A stretch of 64,000 nucleotides of DNA from Hymenobacter taeanensis (GTDB lineage: Bacteria; Bacteroidota; Bacteroidia; Cytophagales; Hymenobacteraceae). The notes under the pieces were generated by a model that was given only the letters and a program-made list of their open reading frames with translations, had not been told where the DNA came from and searched no databases. A program made the translations under genes and the position numbers. Positions 45,968-54,765 of this stretch are shown piece by piece (the stretch's first letter is position 1; every line of letters starts with the position of its first letter). The DNA lies in assembly GCF_013137895.1 (NCBI RefSeq), contig NZ_CP053538.1:2573001-2637000 (forward strand). The letters are read 5' to 3'.

Positions 45968-46040
45968 CCCGGGAGCAGAGAGATAGCAGAACATTAGCCT
46001 GCCCGCCTGTTCAGGATACCGTCCGGGTATAATTTTGTAG

Positions 46041-46080
46041 CGGCCCGCTGGCAATCCAAGCCAGCGGGCCGTTTCGTTTG
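46041..46080 (+). terminator. Intrinsic terminator after msrB
   Basis: Perfect stem CGGCCCGCTGGC / GCCAGCGGGCCG followed by TTTCGTTTG. Confidence 0.9.
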
Positions 46081-46126
46081 TTAATGGCTTAGAGCGTAAG
46101 CTCCGCCGTATCTTTTTCCTTGCTTT

Positions 46127-46924
46127 ATGTCAACTCAAGTTCATTCAGATTCAATTGCTGAGCTACAGAACGCCCTGGCCCCGGCCCGCGAGCAGCTTGT
46201 GGCCCACGGCGTGTACCAGTCATTGCACTCGCTGGAAGATTTGCGCGTGTTTATGCAGCACCACGTGTTTGCGGTGTGGGATTTTATGTCGTTGCTCAAG
46301 GCCCTGCAGCGGGAGTTAACCTGCGTTGAGGTGCCGTGGGTGCCGCGCGGTAACCCCGCCACGCGCCGCCTCATCAACGACATTGTGCTGGAAGAGGAAA
46401 CCGACGTAGACCCCGAGGGCAACCCCGCCAGCCACTTCGAGCTCTACCTGCGCTCCATGCGCGAGTGCGGCGCCGATACGGCTCCCATTGAGCGTCTGCT
46501 GGCCGCCCTGGCCAAAGGCGCTTCCGTAGGCCAGGCGCTGGAGCAGGCCCAGGCCCCCGCTTCGGTGCGGGAGTTTGTGCTGGACACTTTCCGCGTCATT
46601 GAGTCGGGGAAGCCGCATGCCGTGGCGGCGGCATTCACCTTCGGCCGCGAGGATGTTATTCCCGACATGTTCCGCCATTTGGTGGGCGACCTGAGCCGGC
46701 GCTTCCCCGGCCAGCTCGACACCTTCACGTACTACCTCAACCGCCACATTCAGCTGGATGAAGAAGTGCACACTCCGCTGGCCCAGCAAATGGTGCGCGA
46801 CCTGTGCGGCCACGACCCGCAGCGCTGGCAGGAAAGCCAGGAGGTAGCCACTCGCTGCATGCAGGCCCGCGTAGCCCTCTGGGACGGGATCCGGGCAGCT
46901 CTGGGCCAGCCGGAAGTGGCCTAG
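46127..46924 (+). CDS. DUF3050-family, haem-oxygenase-like fold protein
   Basis: 265-aa helical protein. Recognisable pattern: FMQHHVFAVWDFMSLLKALQ, LINDIVLEEETD and YLNRHIQLDEEVHTPLA. The spaced His/Glu residues (HHVFAVWDF, EEETD, HIQLDEE) are where the haem-oxygenase-like superfamily binds a di-iron or other metal centre, so an oxidase/oxygenase role is possible. The family is otherwise uncharacterised. No biosynthetic neighbours. Confidence 0.85.
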   Translation: MSTQVHSDSIAELQNALAPAREQLVAHGVYQSLHSLEDLRVFMQHHVFAVWDFMSLLKALQRELTCVEVPWVPRGNPATRRLINDIVLEEETDVDPEGNPASHFELYLRSMRECGADTAPIERLLAALAKGASVGQALEQAQAPASVREFVLDTFRVIESGKPHAVAAAFTFGREDVIPDMFRHLVGDLSRRFPGQLDTFTYYLNRHIQLDEEVHTPLAQQMVRDLCGHDPQRWQESQEVATRCMQARVALWDGIRAALGQPEVA

Positions 46925-46939
46925 AACAAGCCTAAAACT

Positions 46940-47015
46940 GTTACTCCGAGCGTAGCGAGGAACCTGGGGTAACCTCTTATGAGTGCACCAGATTCTTCGC
47001 TGCGCTCGGAATGAC
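46940..47015. repeat. Palindromic repeat (GTCATTCCGAGCGnAGCGA family)
   Basis: Arms GTTACTCCGAGCGTAGCGAGG (46940) and TTCGCTGCGCTCGGAATGAC (ends 47015), imperfect inverted copies of a repeat word related to that at 27.6 kb. Lies downstream of the DUF3050 gene. Confidence 0.8.
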
Positions 47016-47053
47016 ACCATAGGCCAACTTACTGAAGCTGCGGCCCGTTGTAG

Positions 47054-47085
47054 CAAGAGCTCATCCACTACCGGGTGAGCTCTTG
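47054..47085. terminator. Hairpin before the lipoprotein gene, possible terminator
   Basis: Perfect 10-bp stem CAAGAGCTCA / TGAGCTCTTG with a 12-base loop and only a weak U run. It could end the DUF3050 transcript or form a 5' leader structure of the next gene, whose ATG is 13 bp away. Confidence 0.5.
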
Positions 47086-47097
47086 TTGTATAGTGTG

Positions 47098-47457
47098 ATG
47101 AAAGCCCGAGTTCCTTCTTGCCCGCTGGCTGCCTTTGTATGGCTAGGCCTATGCGTATCGGCCTGCACTGCCACGCAGGAAAGCGCCGAAGAGCGCCCCG
47201 CGCGCGTACCCACCCAAATCCGCACCGATGCCGACCGGCAGGCGGCTTACAACAGCGGCGCCGGCTACGGGGGCTCCGTACCCGATGCTACGCCTGGGCG
47301 CGTGCTCATCCGGGAACAGGCCAGCGGCATCAACTCCCGCAAGCGCCCCGAAACCCTGAACTCCAATGATAACAATAATACCACGCCCGAAACCCGCCTG
47401 CAGCGCCTCAATGGTGCCCCCGTTGACACGATACGACTCCCAGGAGCACCTAACTAA
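47098..47457 (+). CDS. Small lipoprotein, unknown function
   Basis: Start ATG 47098 gives a lipoprotein signal ending VSAC (AFVWLGLCVSACTATQ). The ~95-residue mature part is hydrophilic, Arg/Asn/Pro-rich and probably disordered (NSNDNNNTTPETRLQ). No family recognised. Its stop overlaps the convergent kinase gene stop by 8 bp. Confidence 0.65.
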   Translation: MKARVPSCPLAAFVWLGLCVSACTATQESAEERPARVPTQIRTDADRQAAYNSGAGYGGSVPDATPGRVLIREQASGINSRKRPETLNSNDNNNTTPETRLQRLNGAPVDTIRLPGAPN

Positions 47458-49216
47458 CCAGGGGCAGCGTGAAGCAGAAGGTGCTGCCCATGCCCAGCTC
47501 GCTTTCTACCCATAACCGCCCGCCCTGGCTGGTGATGAACTCGCGGGCAATGCTTAACCCCAGGCCTGAGCCACCGCGGTAGCCGGTTTTGTCCGGAATC
47601 TGCGCGAAGCGCTGGAAAATCCGGTCGTGGTGTTCGGCCGCGATACCGGGTCCGCGGTCCTGCACACACACCTGCACCATTGGCCCGGCTACCTCAGCCC
47701 AAACAGTCAGTGTTTCGCCCGTGGGAGAGTAGCGGATAGCGTTAGCGAGCAGGTTGATAAGCACCCAGGTAGTTTTTTCAACGTCGGCGCAGGCTTTAGG
47801 CAGGTTGGGTGGGAGGGCAATTTCCAGGCGGAGCTGCTTGTCATCCAGCTGCGCCTGCACCGTATCGGTGGCATAGCGTACTACTTGGCTCAGGTCAGTA
47901 GGGTGCACGTCGAGCTGGATACCAGCTCCGGCATCAAGGCGCGAAACGTTCAGCAGCTCACTCACCATGCGCTGCAGGCGCTGCGTTTCCTGCCGGATGC
48001 TGCTGGTAATGCGCTGGCGCTCCTCAGCAGGCACGCGCTCATCCTGCAGTAGCTTTAAGTTGATATTGATGCTCGATAGAGGCGTTTTTAGCTCGTGCGA
48101 AACCGTGGCCAGAAAGTTCGACTTTACCTGATCCAGCCGCTTAAAGTCTGACACGTTGTGCAGGGCTAGGATGTGGCCTACGAACTGCATTTCATCAGCG
48201 GCCTTGTTAAATGAAACGATGTCGTGAACGGTGAGGCGGAAGTACGCTTCCTCATTATTCTGGGTGATGGTGAATAGCGGAGCCTCGGCCAGGGCCTGCT
48301 GACGGCGCGGGGCTTCCAGGGGCGCGAGCAAGGAGCGGAGCAGGTCGTTCTGTTTTGCCAGCTCGTCGGCGGGCTGTCCCACGAGCTGGGCAACCGGCAC
48401 GCCCAGCAGTTCGGCGGCCGTGGGGTTAGCCAACAGAATGCGCCGGTGCTGATCGATGAGTAGGAGGCCTTCATCGAGGCTGTTCACCAGGCTTTCCATC
48501 CGGTTGCGCTCGGTAATCAGGTCGGCGGTGGTAGAGGAGCGGAACTCCTGCAGCCGTACCAGTAAGTGGTTGAAGGCACCGGCTACTGCCCCAAACTCGT
48601 TGTGGCTTTCCACCGGAATAGTTTGGTGGTAGTTGCCCTGGCTGGCGTGCCGAATTGCCGCCGTTACCTTCCGCAAGGGTGTTACGGCGGCTTCGGGCAC
48701 GCTCAGCACCAGGCCTAGGCCTATCAGCAGGGCCAGGGAAATGCAGGCCAGCAGGTAGTGGCTGGCGCGCTCGGTGGCTTGGTTGGAAGCAGAGTTTTTT
48801 GTGGTGAGGGCCTGCACGTTCAAGCCAATCATGCGGTGAGTTTGGGTCCGTAGTTGCTCCAGCTGGGCCTGCTGAGCGGCGGCCGGGGCCGCCACTAGTA
48901 GCCGCTGGTAGGCTGCCAGGTTGTGCGTGAGCGAGTCAACCAAGGCCTGCTCGCCGGGCTCAGTGAGGTTACCGGCTTCGCGGGTCAGGGCCCGCTCAAA
49001 CTCGGGTAGCGCATTGGGGGCCGTCGGCGTCGTTTCCATCTTGTCGAGGGCACGTAGCATCTGCTGGCCCAGCTCAATCGTGTAGAAGTTCGCCCGCAGA
49101 ATAGTGCGCGAACTGGCATCCAGCCGCTGCACCGCATAGTAGGCATACCCGCCAATCAGCAGCAACAGCGCCAGCATAGCCACAAAGCCCAGAGTAATTT
49201 TGGTTTTAAGTTGCAT
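47450..49216 (-). CDS. PAS-containing sensor histidine kinase of the Kdp cluster
   Basis: 588 aa. TM segments about 8-28 and 150-172 flank a helical periplasmic domain. HAMP about 173-225, PAS about 240-350 (LVNSLDEGLLLIDQHRRIL), HisKA with His374 (TVSHELKTPLSS). HATPase follows with NLLANAIRYSP, DRGPGI, GGSGLGLSIA. It is the last gene of the kdp run and supplies the kinase part missing from the short KdpD encoded just upstream. Alternatively it senses something else and is only co-located. Confidence 0.9.
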   Translation of the reverse strand: MQLKTKITLGFVAMLALLLLIGGYAYYAVQRLDASSRTILRANFYTIELGQQMLRALDKMETTPTAPNALPEFERALTREAGNLTEPGEQALVDSLTHNLAAYQRLLVAAPAAAQQAQLEQLRTQTHRMIGLNVQALTTKNSASNQATERASHYLLACISLALLIGLGLVLSVPEAAVTPLRKVTAAIRHASQGNYHQTIPVESHNEFGAVAGAFNHLLVRLQEFRSSTTADLITERNRMESLVNSLDEGLLLIDQHRRILLANPTAAELLGVPVAQLVGQPADELAKQNDLLRSLLAPLEAPRRQQALAEAPLFTITQNNEEAYFRLTVHDIVSFNKAADEMQFVGHILALHNVSDFKRLDQVKSNFLATVSHELKTPLSSININLKLLQDERVPAEERQRITSSIRQETQRLQRMVSELLNVSRLDAGAGIQLDVHPTDLSQVVRYATDTVQAQLDDKQLRLEIALPPNLPKACADVEKTTWVLINLLANAIRYSPTGETLTVWAEVAGPMVQVCVQDRGPGIAAEHHDRIFQRFAQIPDKTGYRGGSGLGLSIAREFITSQGGRLWVESELGMGSTFCFTLPLVS

Positions 49217-49372
49217 GACGCAGAAATGATGATTGTCAGGCGAAAAAAGGGCAGCAGAAAAATGGGTTATAGCTTGCTTATAATAGCCTGAATTCGTGGG
49301 CTTAAATTTTCTAGACTGCCATGCTTCGGCTGCACTCAGCCTGATGGTCTGGTTACTTACTGGCTACACTCT

Positions 49373-50554
49373 TCAGTACGTGACCAGAAAGATGTCTAGC
49401 TCCAGGCCAGAAAGGGCCACTGCCCGCACCAGATCCTGCGTGAGGCCGCGGTGGCTGATTTTCTTCCACAGGGTTTTTTCGCTGGTGACGCCGCACACGA
49501 GCAGCGTAGCGTTTTTCTCACGGGCTGTGCGCTGAATGGCTGCCACCACGTCATCGTCTTTTACGCGCAGAATCTGGGCGCCCAGCTCGGTGGCCAGCTG
49601 CAGGTTGCCCAGCAAATGGCGTTGCGTAGCCAGCCCAATCCGATCCGCTGATTCGCGGGTGGTCTGCACGTAGAGCACGTACCAGACGGCGGCGGAAAGG
49701 CGGTCGGCGAGGCGGGAGGTTTTGCGGATGATTTCTTTGGCTGCGGCTGCGTTGGAGTTAATGCAGGCCAGGAGCCGGTCGGTGTTGCGGCGCTCCGGAG
49801 CCACCGGCGCGGCCCCGCCCGCCTCCGACTCAATCTGGTGGCCTAGCAGCAACGATACTTCCCGCACCGCCAGCTGCCGCAACTGCAGCAGGTGTTCGGG
49901 CCGGAAAAACCCTTGTAAGGCCCTGGGTATTTTCTGCGGGTCGTAGATTTTGCCCTCTTCCAGGCGAGCCCGCAACTCGCCTACCGTCAGGTCCACGTTC
50001 ACCACTTCATCGGCCTGTTTAAGCAGTAGATCGGGTACCCGCTCCGTTACATCAATGCCCGTAATGCGCAGTACCTGGTCGTGCAGGCTTTCCAGATGCT
50101 GCACGTTCACGGCCGTTATCACCGAAATCCCGGCTTTTACCAGCGCCTCTACATCCTGCCAGCGCTTATCGTGCTGGGAGCCGGGCACATTGGAATGGGC
50201 CAGCTCATCTACCACCACTACGGCCGGCCGACGCTGCACAATGGCGGCTACATCCATTTCCTCGAGGGCACGCCCCTTGTAGAACAGCGTCTTGCGGGGC
50301 ACCTGCGGCAGGTCGCGGAGCTGGGCCACGGTTTCAAGGCGGCCGTGGGTCTCGATGTAGCCAAGCACTACGTCTACGCCGTGCTGGCGCAGCTCGTGAG
50401 CCTCCTGCAGCATGCGGTAGGTCTTGCCCACGCCCGCCGCCAGCCCCAGGTATACTTTCAGCCGCCCCCGGCGCTTCTGCTGCACCAGCCGCAGAAACCG
50501 CTCCGCCGATTGGTCACGGGCCGCATCAGCCGAAAGATCATCACGCAGTGTCAT
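49373..50554 (-). CDS. kdpD: Truncated KdpD: sensor N-terminal and USP domains only
   Basis: 393 aa against about 890 for full KdpD. The KdpD domain is intact: Walker A GLAAGVGKTYRML, IETHGR, VVVDELAHSNVPGS and KRWQDVEALV. A universal-stress-protein domain covers about 255-390. It stops there: no four-TM region, GAF or histidine kinase. It is a soluble protein that presumably acts with the separate kinase encoded 156 bp downstream. Such split KdpD proteins are known in several bacterial phyla. Start ATG 50554. Confidence 0.93.
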   Translation of the reverse strand: MTLRDDLSADAARDQSAERFLRLVQQKRRGRLKVYLGLAAGVGKTYRMLQEAHELRQHGVDVVLGYIETHGRLETVAQLRDLPQVPRKTLFYKGRALEEMDVAAIVQRRPAVVVVDELAHSNVPGSQHDKRWQDVEALVKAGISVITAVNVQHLESLHDQVLRITGIDVTERVPDLLLKQADEVVNVDLTVGELRARLEEGKIYDPQKIPRALQGFFRPEHLLQLRQLAVREVSLLLGHQIESEAGGAAPVAPERRNTDRLLACINSNAAAAKEIIRKTSRLADRLSAAVWYVLYVQTTRESADRIGLATQRHLLGNLQLATELGAQILRVKDDDVVAAIQRTAREKNATLLVCGVTSEKTLWKKISHRGLTQDLVRAVALSGLELDIFLVTY

Positions 50555-50606
50555 GAGAAGGAAGAGTGGCCTAGCAGATGTTAATGAAAGCTATTAAGGC
50601 AGTTCT

Positions 50607-50644
50607 GGCGGCGGGGCCTACCCCCGGGGTGAGGCCCCGCCGCT
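50607..50644. promoter_or_regulatory. Strong GC-rich hairpin at the porin stop codon
   Basis: Stem GCGGCGGGGCCT / AGGCCCCGCCGC (12 bp) overlaps the porin TAG. No U run follows on the minus strand, so it may be an mRNA-stability or partial-termination element between porin and kdpD. Confidence 0.6.
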
Positions 50645-51776
50645 AGAACGACAGAGCAATGCTCGACGTGAGGTTGCCGTAGCTGTTGGTGGGCTGGCCA
50701 TTGCGGTCCGTCAGGAAATCCTGACCCGAGTGGAATACGCGTCCTTCCACCCGAAACGCCACGTTGCTGGTGGGCAGGTAGTCTAGGTTGAGAGAGGCAG
50801 ACTTTACATTAAAGTTGGCGTCGGTGGTGCTGGGAGAAATAGAGTTGATGATGACGCCGTGGTCGGCGTAGTAGTACTCGGCGCGGGCGGCAGCGGTCCA
50901 TGTGTCGGCCAGCTTATAGCGTACAAAAGCAGCGCCCGTGTGCCAGGTATCGGCCTTGCTGCCCCGGGTGGCTTTCTCCTGCTTGCCTACATCAAACACA
51001 CCCGCTACGCTCAGGCGGTCGGTGGCGGCGTAGCTGATATAAAAATCGTGGAAGTAGCGGCGACGCTTCACCAGCTCCTGAGGCTGCTCGTTGCCGTAAA
51101 ACGTGCTGCTGTTGATAAGCAATTTATCAGTGGGTTTCCACTGAATTTGGGTGCCCACGGCCTTTTTCTGGTTGTTCTCCCGGATGTTCTGCCACCCGTT
51201 CAGCACCAGGGCCGTCAGCGTCAGCTTGGGGTCAACCTCGTAGGTAAAGCGCGCCCCGGCCTCGTAATAGGGCGAGTTTTCCGCCATCAGGGAGCGGGTC
51301 AGCGTCCAGTTGTCTTTGCTCAGCGCCGACTCAAAGCCAATGTGGGAGCCGAAGATGCCCACATCCAGCCAAGCTTTTTCAAGCGGCCGAAAGCCCGCGT
51401 AGGCCTCATAAATGTGCTTGAACACCTGGTCTTCATTGGCATAGTTAGCGGCCACGTATGTACCCGCGTGCAGGCCTATTGCCCCGCGCACCTGCCCGTT
51501 ATCATAGCGCATCCCAAGTACGGCATTGTTGACCGTGAACTCGTTCTGGCGGTTGTGGGAGTACAAGAAGCCGGGCCGCGTGTTAGAAGCCACGTGCTTG
51601 ATATCGTAGCCATAATATCCATCCACAAACCCATACGTGGTGAGCGGGTTGGGAGTAGCCTCACTGGGTACCGCCGCGAGGGGTACCGCCAGGGTGGAGT
51701 CGGTGGTCGGGGTAGTCTGGGCCAATGTGACAGCGGTGCTGAACAGGCCTAGAGTGAGAAGCGAAAGAGCTTTCAT
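50643..51776 (-). CDS. Outer-membrane beta-barrel porin (OmpL/BBP2-like) in the kdp operon
   Basis: Signal peptide from ATG 51776 (MKALSLLTLGLFSTAVTLAQ) and a barrel with alternating strands. TYGFVDGYYGYD, FLYSHNRQNEFTVNNAVLG, VGIFGSHIGFESAL and SYYEAG-like segments match the putative beta-barrel porin-2 family. Terminal Phe (SIALSF). Its position between kdpC and kdpD suggests a route for potassium across the outer membrane; this is inference from position. Confidence 0.85.
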   Translation of the reverse strand: MKALSLLTLGLFSTAVTLAQTTPTTDSTLAVPLAAVPSEATPNPLTTYGFVDGYYGYDIKHVASNTRPGFLYSHNRQNEFTVNNAVLGMRYDNGQVRGAIGLHAGTYVAANYANEDQVFKHIYEAYAGFRPLEKAWLDVGIFGSHIGFESALSKDNWTLTRSLMAENSPYYEAGARFTYEVDPKLTLTALVLNGWQNIRENNQKKAVGTQIQWKPTDKLLINSSTFYGNEQPQELVKRRRYFHDFYISYAATDRLSVAGVFDVGKQEKATRGSKADTWHTGAAFVRYKLADTWTAAARAEYYYADHGVIINSISPSTTDANFNVKSASLNLDYLPTSNVAFRVEGRVFHSGQDFLTDRNGQPTNSYGNLTSSIALSF

Positions 51777-51998
51777 GAGAGGAGGGCGCCGCAAATCAAC
51801 TTTTTACCAGCGCGAAGAAGGGAGGAATAGCAGTAGCGTAACCAGGCGCTAAAGCAACAGAATAAATATTGAATACGGTTAGTGGGAGGCGCCACAAGTG
51901 GCCTAGAGCCAGGCAGCTAGCTGCTCAAGCGGCGTGTTTCGGCATGACCCTCCAAGGCGGAAAGTTTTGCAGCAGGTCGTTCCAGGCTAGTCAACCCA

Positions 51999-52568
51999 CT
52001 ATCGGCCTTGCAGGGAATCAAGCGCCAGATTCAGGCGCAGCACATTTACTTTAGCGGGGCCGAAGAACACAATGAGCGGCTCCTCCACCTGAGCTGCCAC
52101 CAGCGCCCGCACCCGGGCAACGGGCAAGCCACGCAAGCGAGCCACCCGCTCTACCTGCGCGTAGGCTCCGGCCGGCGAGAGGTGCGGGTCGAGACCAGAG
52201 CCGCTGGCCGTGACCAGTTCCGCGGGCACTTCGGATAGTGCTATGGTAGGGTTATGGCTCAGGAAAGCTTCTACCCGGGTATGCACTGTGGCCAGGTACT
52301 CGGGGTTGCTGGGCCCTTTGTTGGAGCCACCCGAGCCGTCGGCAGCGTAGTTTACGGCGGAGGGGCGGGTGTTAAAGTACCCGGGCCGGTCGAACTTCTG
52401 GCCTACGTTGGCAAAGCCCACTACGCGGCCGTTGTGCGTCAGCTGCACGCCTTGGCCGTGGCCGGGCGCTACTTGGGCCGCGGTCCATACCAGCGCGGGA
52501 TAAATCAGGCAACACAGCACAAGCATGGCTAGGGAAAGGCGAAGCGCCGGAAACAGATGTGTTTTCAT
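51999..52568 (-). CDS. kdpC: Potassium-transporting ATPase subunit C
   Basis: About 189 aa from ATG 52568 (MKTHLFPALRLSLAMLVLCC); one N-terminal TM helix. Family landmarks: GYFNTRPSAV, GGSNKGPSNP, VTASGSGLDPHLSP, ERVARLRGLP. Stabilises the KdpFABC complex and aids ATP binding. 57 bp after kdpB. Confidence 0.95.
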   Translation of the reverse strand: MKTHLFPALRLSLAMLVLCCLIYPALVWTAAQVAPGHGQGVQLTHNGRVVGFANVGQKFDRPGYFNTRPSAVNYAADGSGGSNKGPSNPEYLATVHTRVEAFLSHNPTIALSEVPAELVTASGSGLDPHLSPAGAYAQVERVARLRGLPVARVRALVAAQVEEPLIVFFGPAKVNVLRLNLALDSLQGR

Positions 52569-52625
52569 GAGGGAAGGGAAATAAGGATGCAAGCGGCTCA
52601 GGCCGCAACTCAGCTTGGCGAGTGG

Positions 52626-54671
52626 CTACACAAACACGCCCACCAGCAGGTCAATCAGCTTAATGCCGATGAAGGGGACCAGCACCCCGCCCAAACCATA
52701 CACCAGCAGGTTGCGGCGCAGCAGCGCCGAGGCGCCAATGGGCTTGTAGGCCACTCCGCGCAGGGCCAGCGGTACCAGCGCCGGAATAATGAGGGCGTTG
52801 AAAATGACGGCCGACAGAATAGCCGACTGCGGCGAGTGCAGGCCCATGATATTCAGGGCACGCAGGCTCGGGATGGCCACCATGAACAGGGCCGGCACAA
52901 TGGCGAAGTACTTGGCCACGTCGTTGGCGATGGAGAAGGTGGTAAGCGTGCCGCGGGTCATGAGCAGCTGCTTTCCTATTTCCACCACCTCAATGAGCTT
53001 GGTGGGGTCGTTGTCGAGGTCGACCATGTTGCCGGCCTCCTTGGCGGCCTGGGTGCCGGAGTTCATGGCCACTCCCACATCGGCCTGGGCCAGAGCGGGG
53101 GCGTCGTTGGTGCCGTCGCCCATCATAGCGACCAGCTTGCCCTGCTGCTGCTCGTTGCGGATATAGGTCATTTTATCCTCGGGCTTGGCTTCGGCAATGA
53201 AGTCATCGACGCCCGCTTTTTCGGCAATAAACTTGGCCGTGAGTGGGTTGTCGCCGGTTACCATCACCGTTTTGATGCCCATGTTGCGCAGGCGCGCAAA
53301 CCGCTCCTGAATGCCGGGCTTAATGATATCTTGGAGCTCTACCACGCCCAGTACCCGGTCGTTTTCGCTCACCACCAGCGGCGTACCCCCGTTACTGGCA
53401 ATGGCTTCTACGCGCTGAGTCGTTTCCTGCGGGAAAGGCTGGTTGGCTCTGTTGGCCAGTTGCCGAACGGCGTCGGAAGCACCTTTGCGGATGCGGACGC
53501 CATTGGGCAGAGTCACACCGCTGCTGCGGGTTTCGGCCGTGAACTTGATCAACTCAGCACCTTGCAGGCGCGGCTGCAGGGCCTCGGGGCTTACCTGCTT
53601 TTCGCGGGCCAGCTCCACAATGCTCTTGCCCTCGGGCGTTTCGTCGGTGAGAGAGGAGAGGGTAGCCAGTTCTATAAACTGCCGTTCCTCTACGCCGGGG
53701 GCGGGCCAGAAGTGGGTGGCTTTGCGGTTGCCGATGGTGATGGTGCCGGTTTTGTCCAGTAGCAGCACGTCGATGTCGCCGGCGGTTTCCACGGCTTTGC
53801 CGCTTTTGGTGATGACGTTGGCCCGCAGCGCGCGGTCCATGCCAGCAATACCAATGGCCGAGAGCAGCCCGCCAATGGTGGTCGGGATCAGACACACGAA
53901 CAAGGCAATGAAGGCCGAAATGGCGATGGGCGCGTGCGAGTACTCCGCAAAGGGCTGCAGCGTCACGCACACAATCACGAACACCAGCGTAAAGCCTGCC
54001 AGCAGAATAGTAAGGGCAATTTCGTTGGGCGTTTTCTGCCGCGAGGCGCCTTCTACCAGCGCAATCATCTTATCCAGAAACGACTCGCCGGGAGCCGTCG
54101 TCACTACCACTTTAATGCGGTCTGACAACACCTTGGTGCCCCCCGTCACCGACGACTTATCACCACCGGCCTCCCGGATGACCGGCGCCGACTCGCCCGT
54201 AATGGCCGACTCATCAATGGTAGCCAGGCCTTCGATGATTTCCCCATCGGTGGGAATGATTTCGCCGGCTTCCACCAGAAACACCTGGCCCTTCTGCAGC
54301 TGCGAAGACGAAACGGAGGAGATGGTACCTTTTTCGTCGATAACGCGGGCAGGCGTTTCCTCGCGGGTTTTGCGGAGGCTCTCGGCCTGAGCTTTGCCGC
54401 GGGCTTCGGCAATAGCCTCGGCGAAATTGGCGAATAGCAAGGTCAGGAACAGGACCAGGAACACGGTGAAGTTGTACCCGAATGAGCCTTGAGCGGCGTC
54501 GGGGTTCACCAACAGGCCTAGCGTTACGAGCAGCATGACCACCGTCCCGATTTCCACGGTGAACATCACCGGGTTGCGGAACATGATACGCGGGTCGAGC
54601 TTCACGAAGGCCTGCTTTAGGGCCTCCGAAACCAGCGCGGGTTGAAAGAGAGATTGAGATTTGGAAGACAT
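52626..54671 (-). CDS. kdpB: Potassium-transporting ATPase subunit B (P-type ATPase)
   Basis: 681 aa catalytic subunit. Phosphorylation site D306 in [13 protein letters not shown]; actuator loop AITGESAPV; nucleotide-binding and hinge motif [20 protein letters not shown] helices at the N-terminus and C-terminus as expected. Length normal. Start ATG 54671. Confidence 0.97.
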   Translation of the reverse strand: MSSKSQSLFQPALVSEALKQAFVKLDPRIMFRNPVMFTVEIGTVVMLLVTLGLLVNPDAAQGSFGYNFTVFLVLFLTLLFANFAEAIAEARGKAQAESLRKTREETPARVIDEKGTISSVSSSQLQKGQVFLVEAGEIIPTDGEIIEGLATIDESAITGESAPVIREAGGDKSSVTGGTKVLSDRIKVVVTTAPGESFLDKMIALVEGASRQKTPNEIALTILLAGFTLVFVIVCVTLQPFAEYSHAPIAISAFIALFVCLIPTTIGGLLSAIGIAGMDRALRANVITKSGKAVETAGDIDVLLLDKTGTITIGNRKATHFWPAPGVEERQFIELATLSSLTDETPEGKSIVELAREKQVSPEALQPRLQGAELIKFTAETRSSGVTLPNGVRIRKGASDAVRQLANRANQPFPQETTQRVEAIASNGGTPLVVSENDRVLGVVELQDIIKPGIQERFARLRNMGIKTVMVTGDNPLTAKFIAEKAGVDDFIAEAKPEDKMTYIRNEQQQGKLVAMMGDGTNDAPALAQADVGVAMNSGTQAAKEAGNMVDLDNDPTKLIEVVEIGKQLLMTRGTLTTFSIANDVAKYFAIVPALFMVAIPSLRALNIMGLHSPQSAILSAVIFNALIIPALVPLALRGVAYKPIGASALLRRNLLVYGLGGVLVPFIGIKLIDLLVGVFV

Positions 54672-54700
54672 GAGAGTAGAGAACTCAGAGAGTAGAACTT

Positions 54701-54757
54701 AGAGCTGAGAGTGGCTGTGTGTTAGAGTTAGGCTCTAGGCTCACACTTCTCAGCTCT
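54701..54757. promoter_or_regulatory. Hairpin between kdpA and kdpB
   Basis: Arms AGAGCTGAGAGTG (54701-54713) and CACTTCTCAGCTCT (54744-54757) with a nested TAGAG/CTCTA pair. No U run, so a processing or stability structure is likelier than a terminator. Confidence 0.55.
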
Positions 54758-54765
54758 GAAGCAGG

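Noticed and set aside
52557..53762. 401-codon plus-strand frame opposite kdpB/kdpC
   Set aside because: Antisense shadow with His/Gly/Gln-rich translation and no family features.
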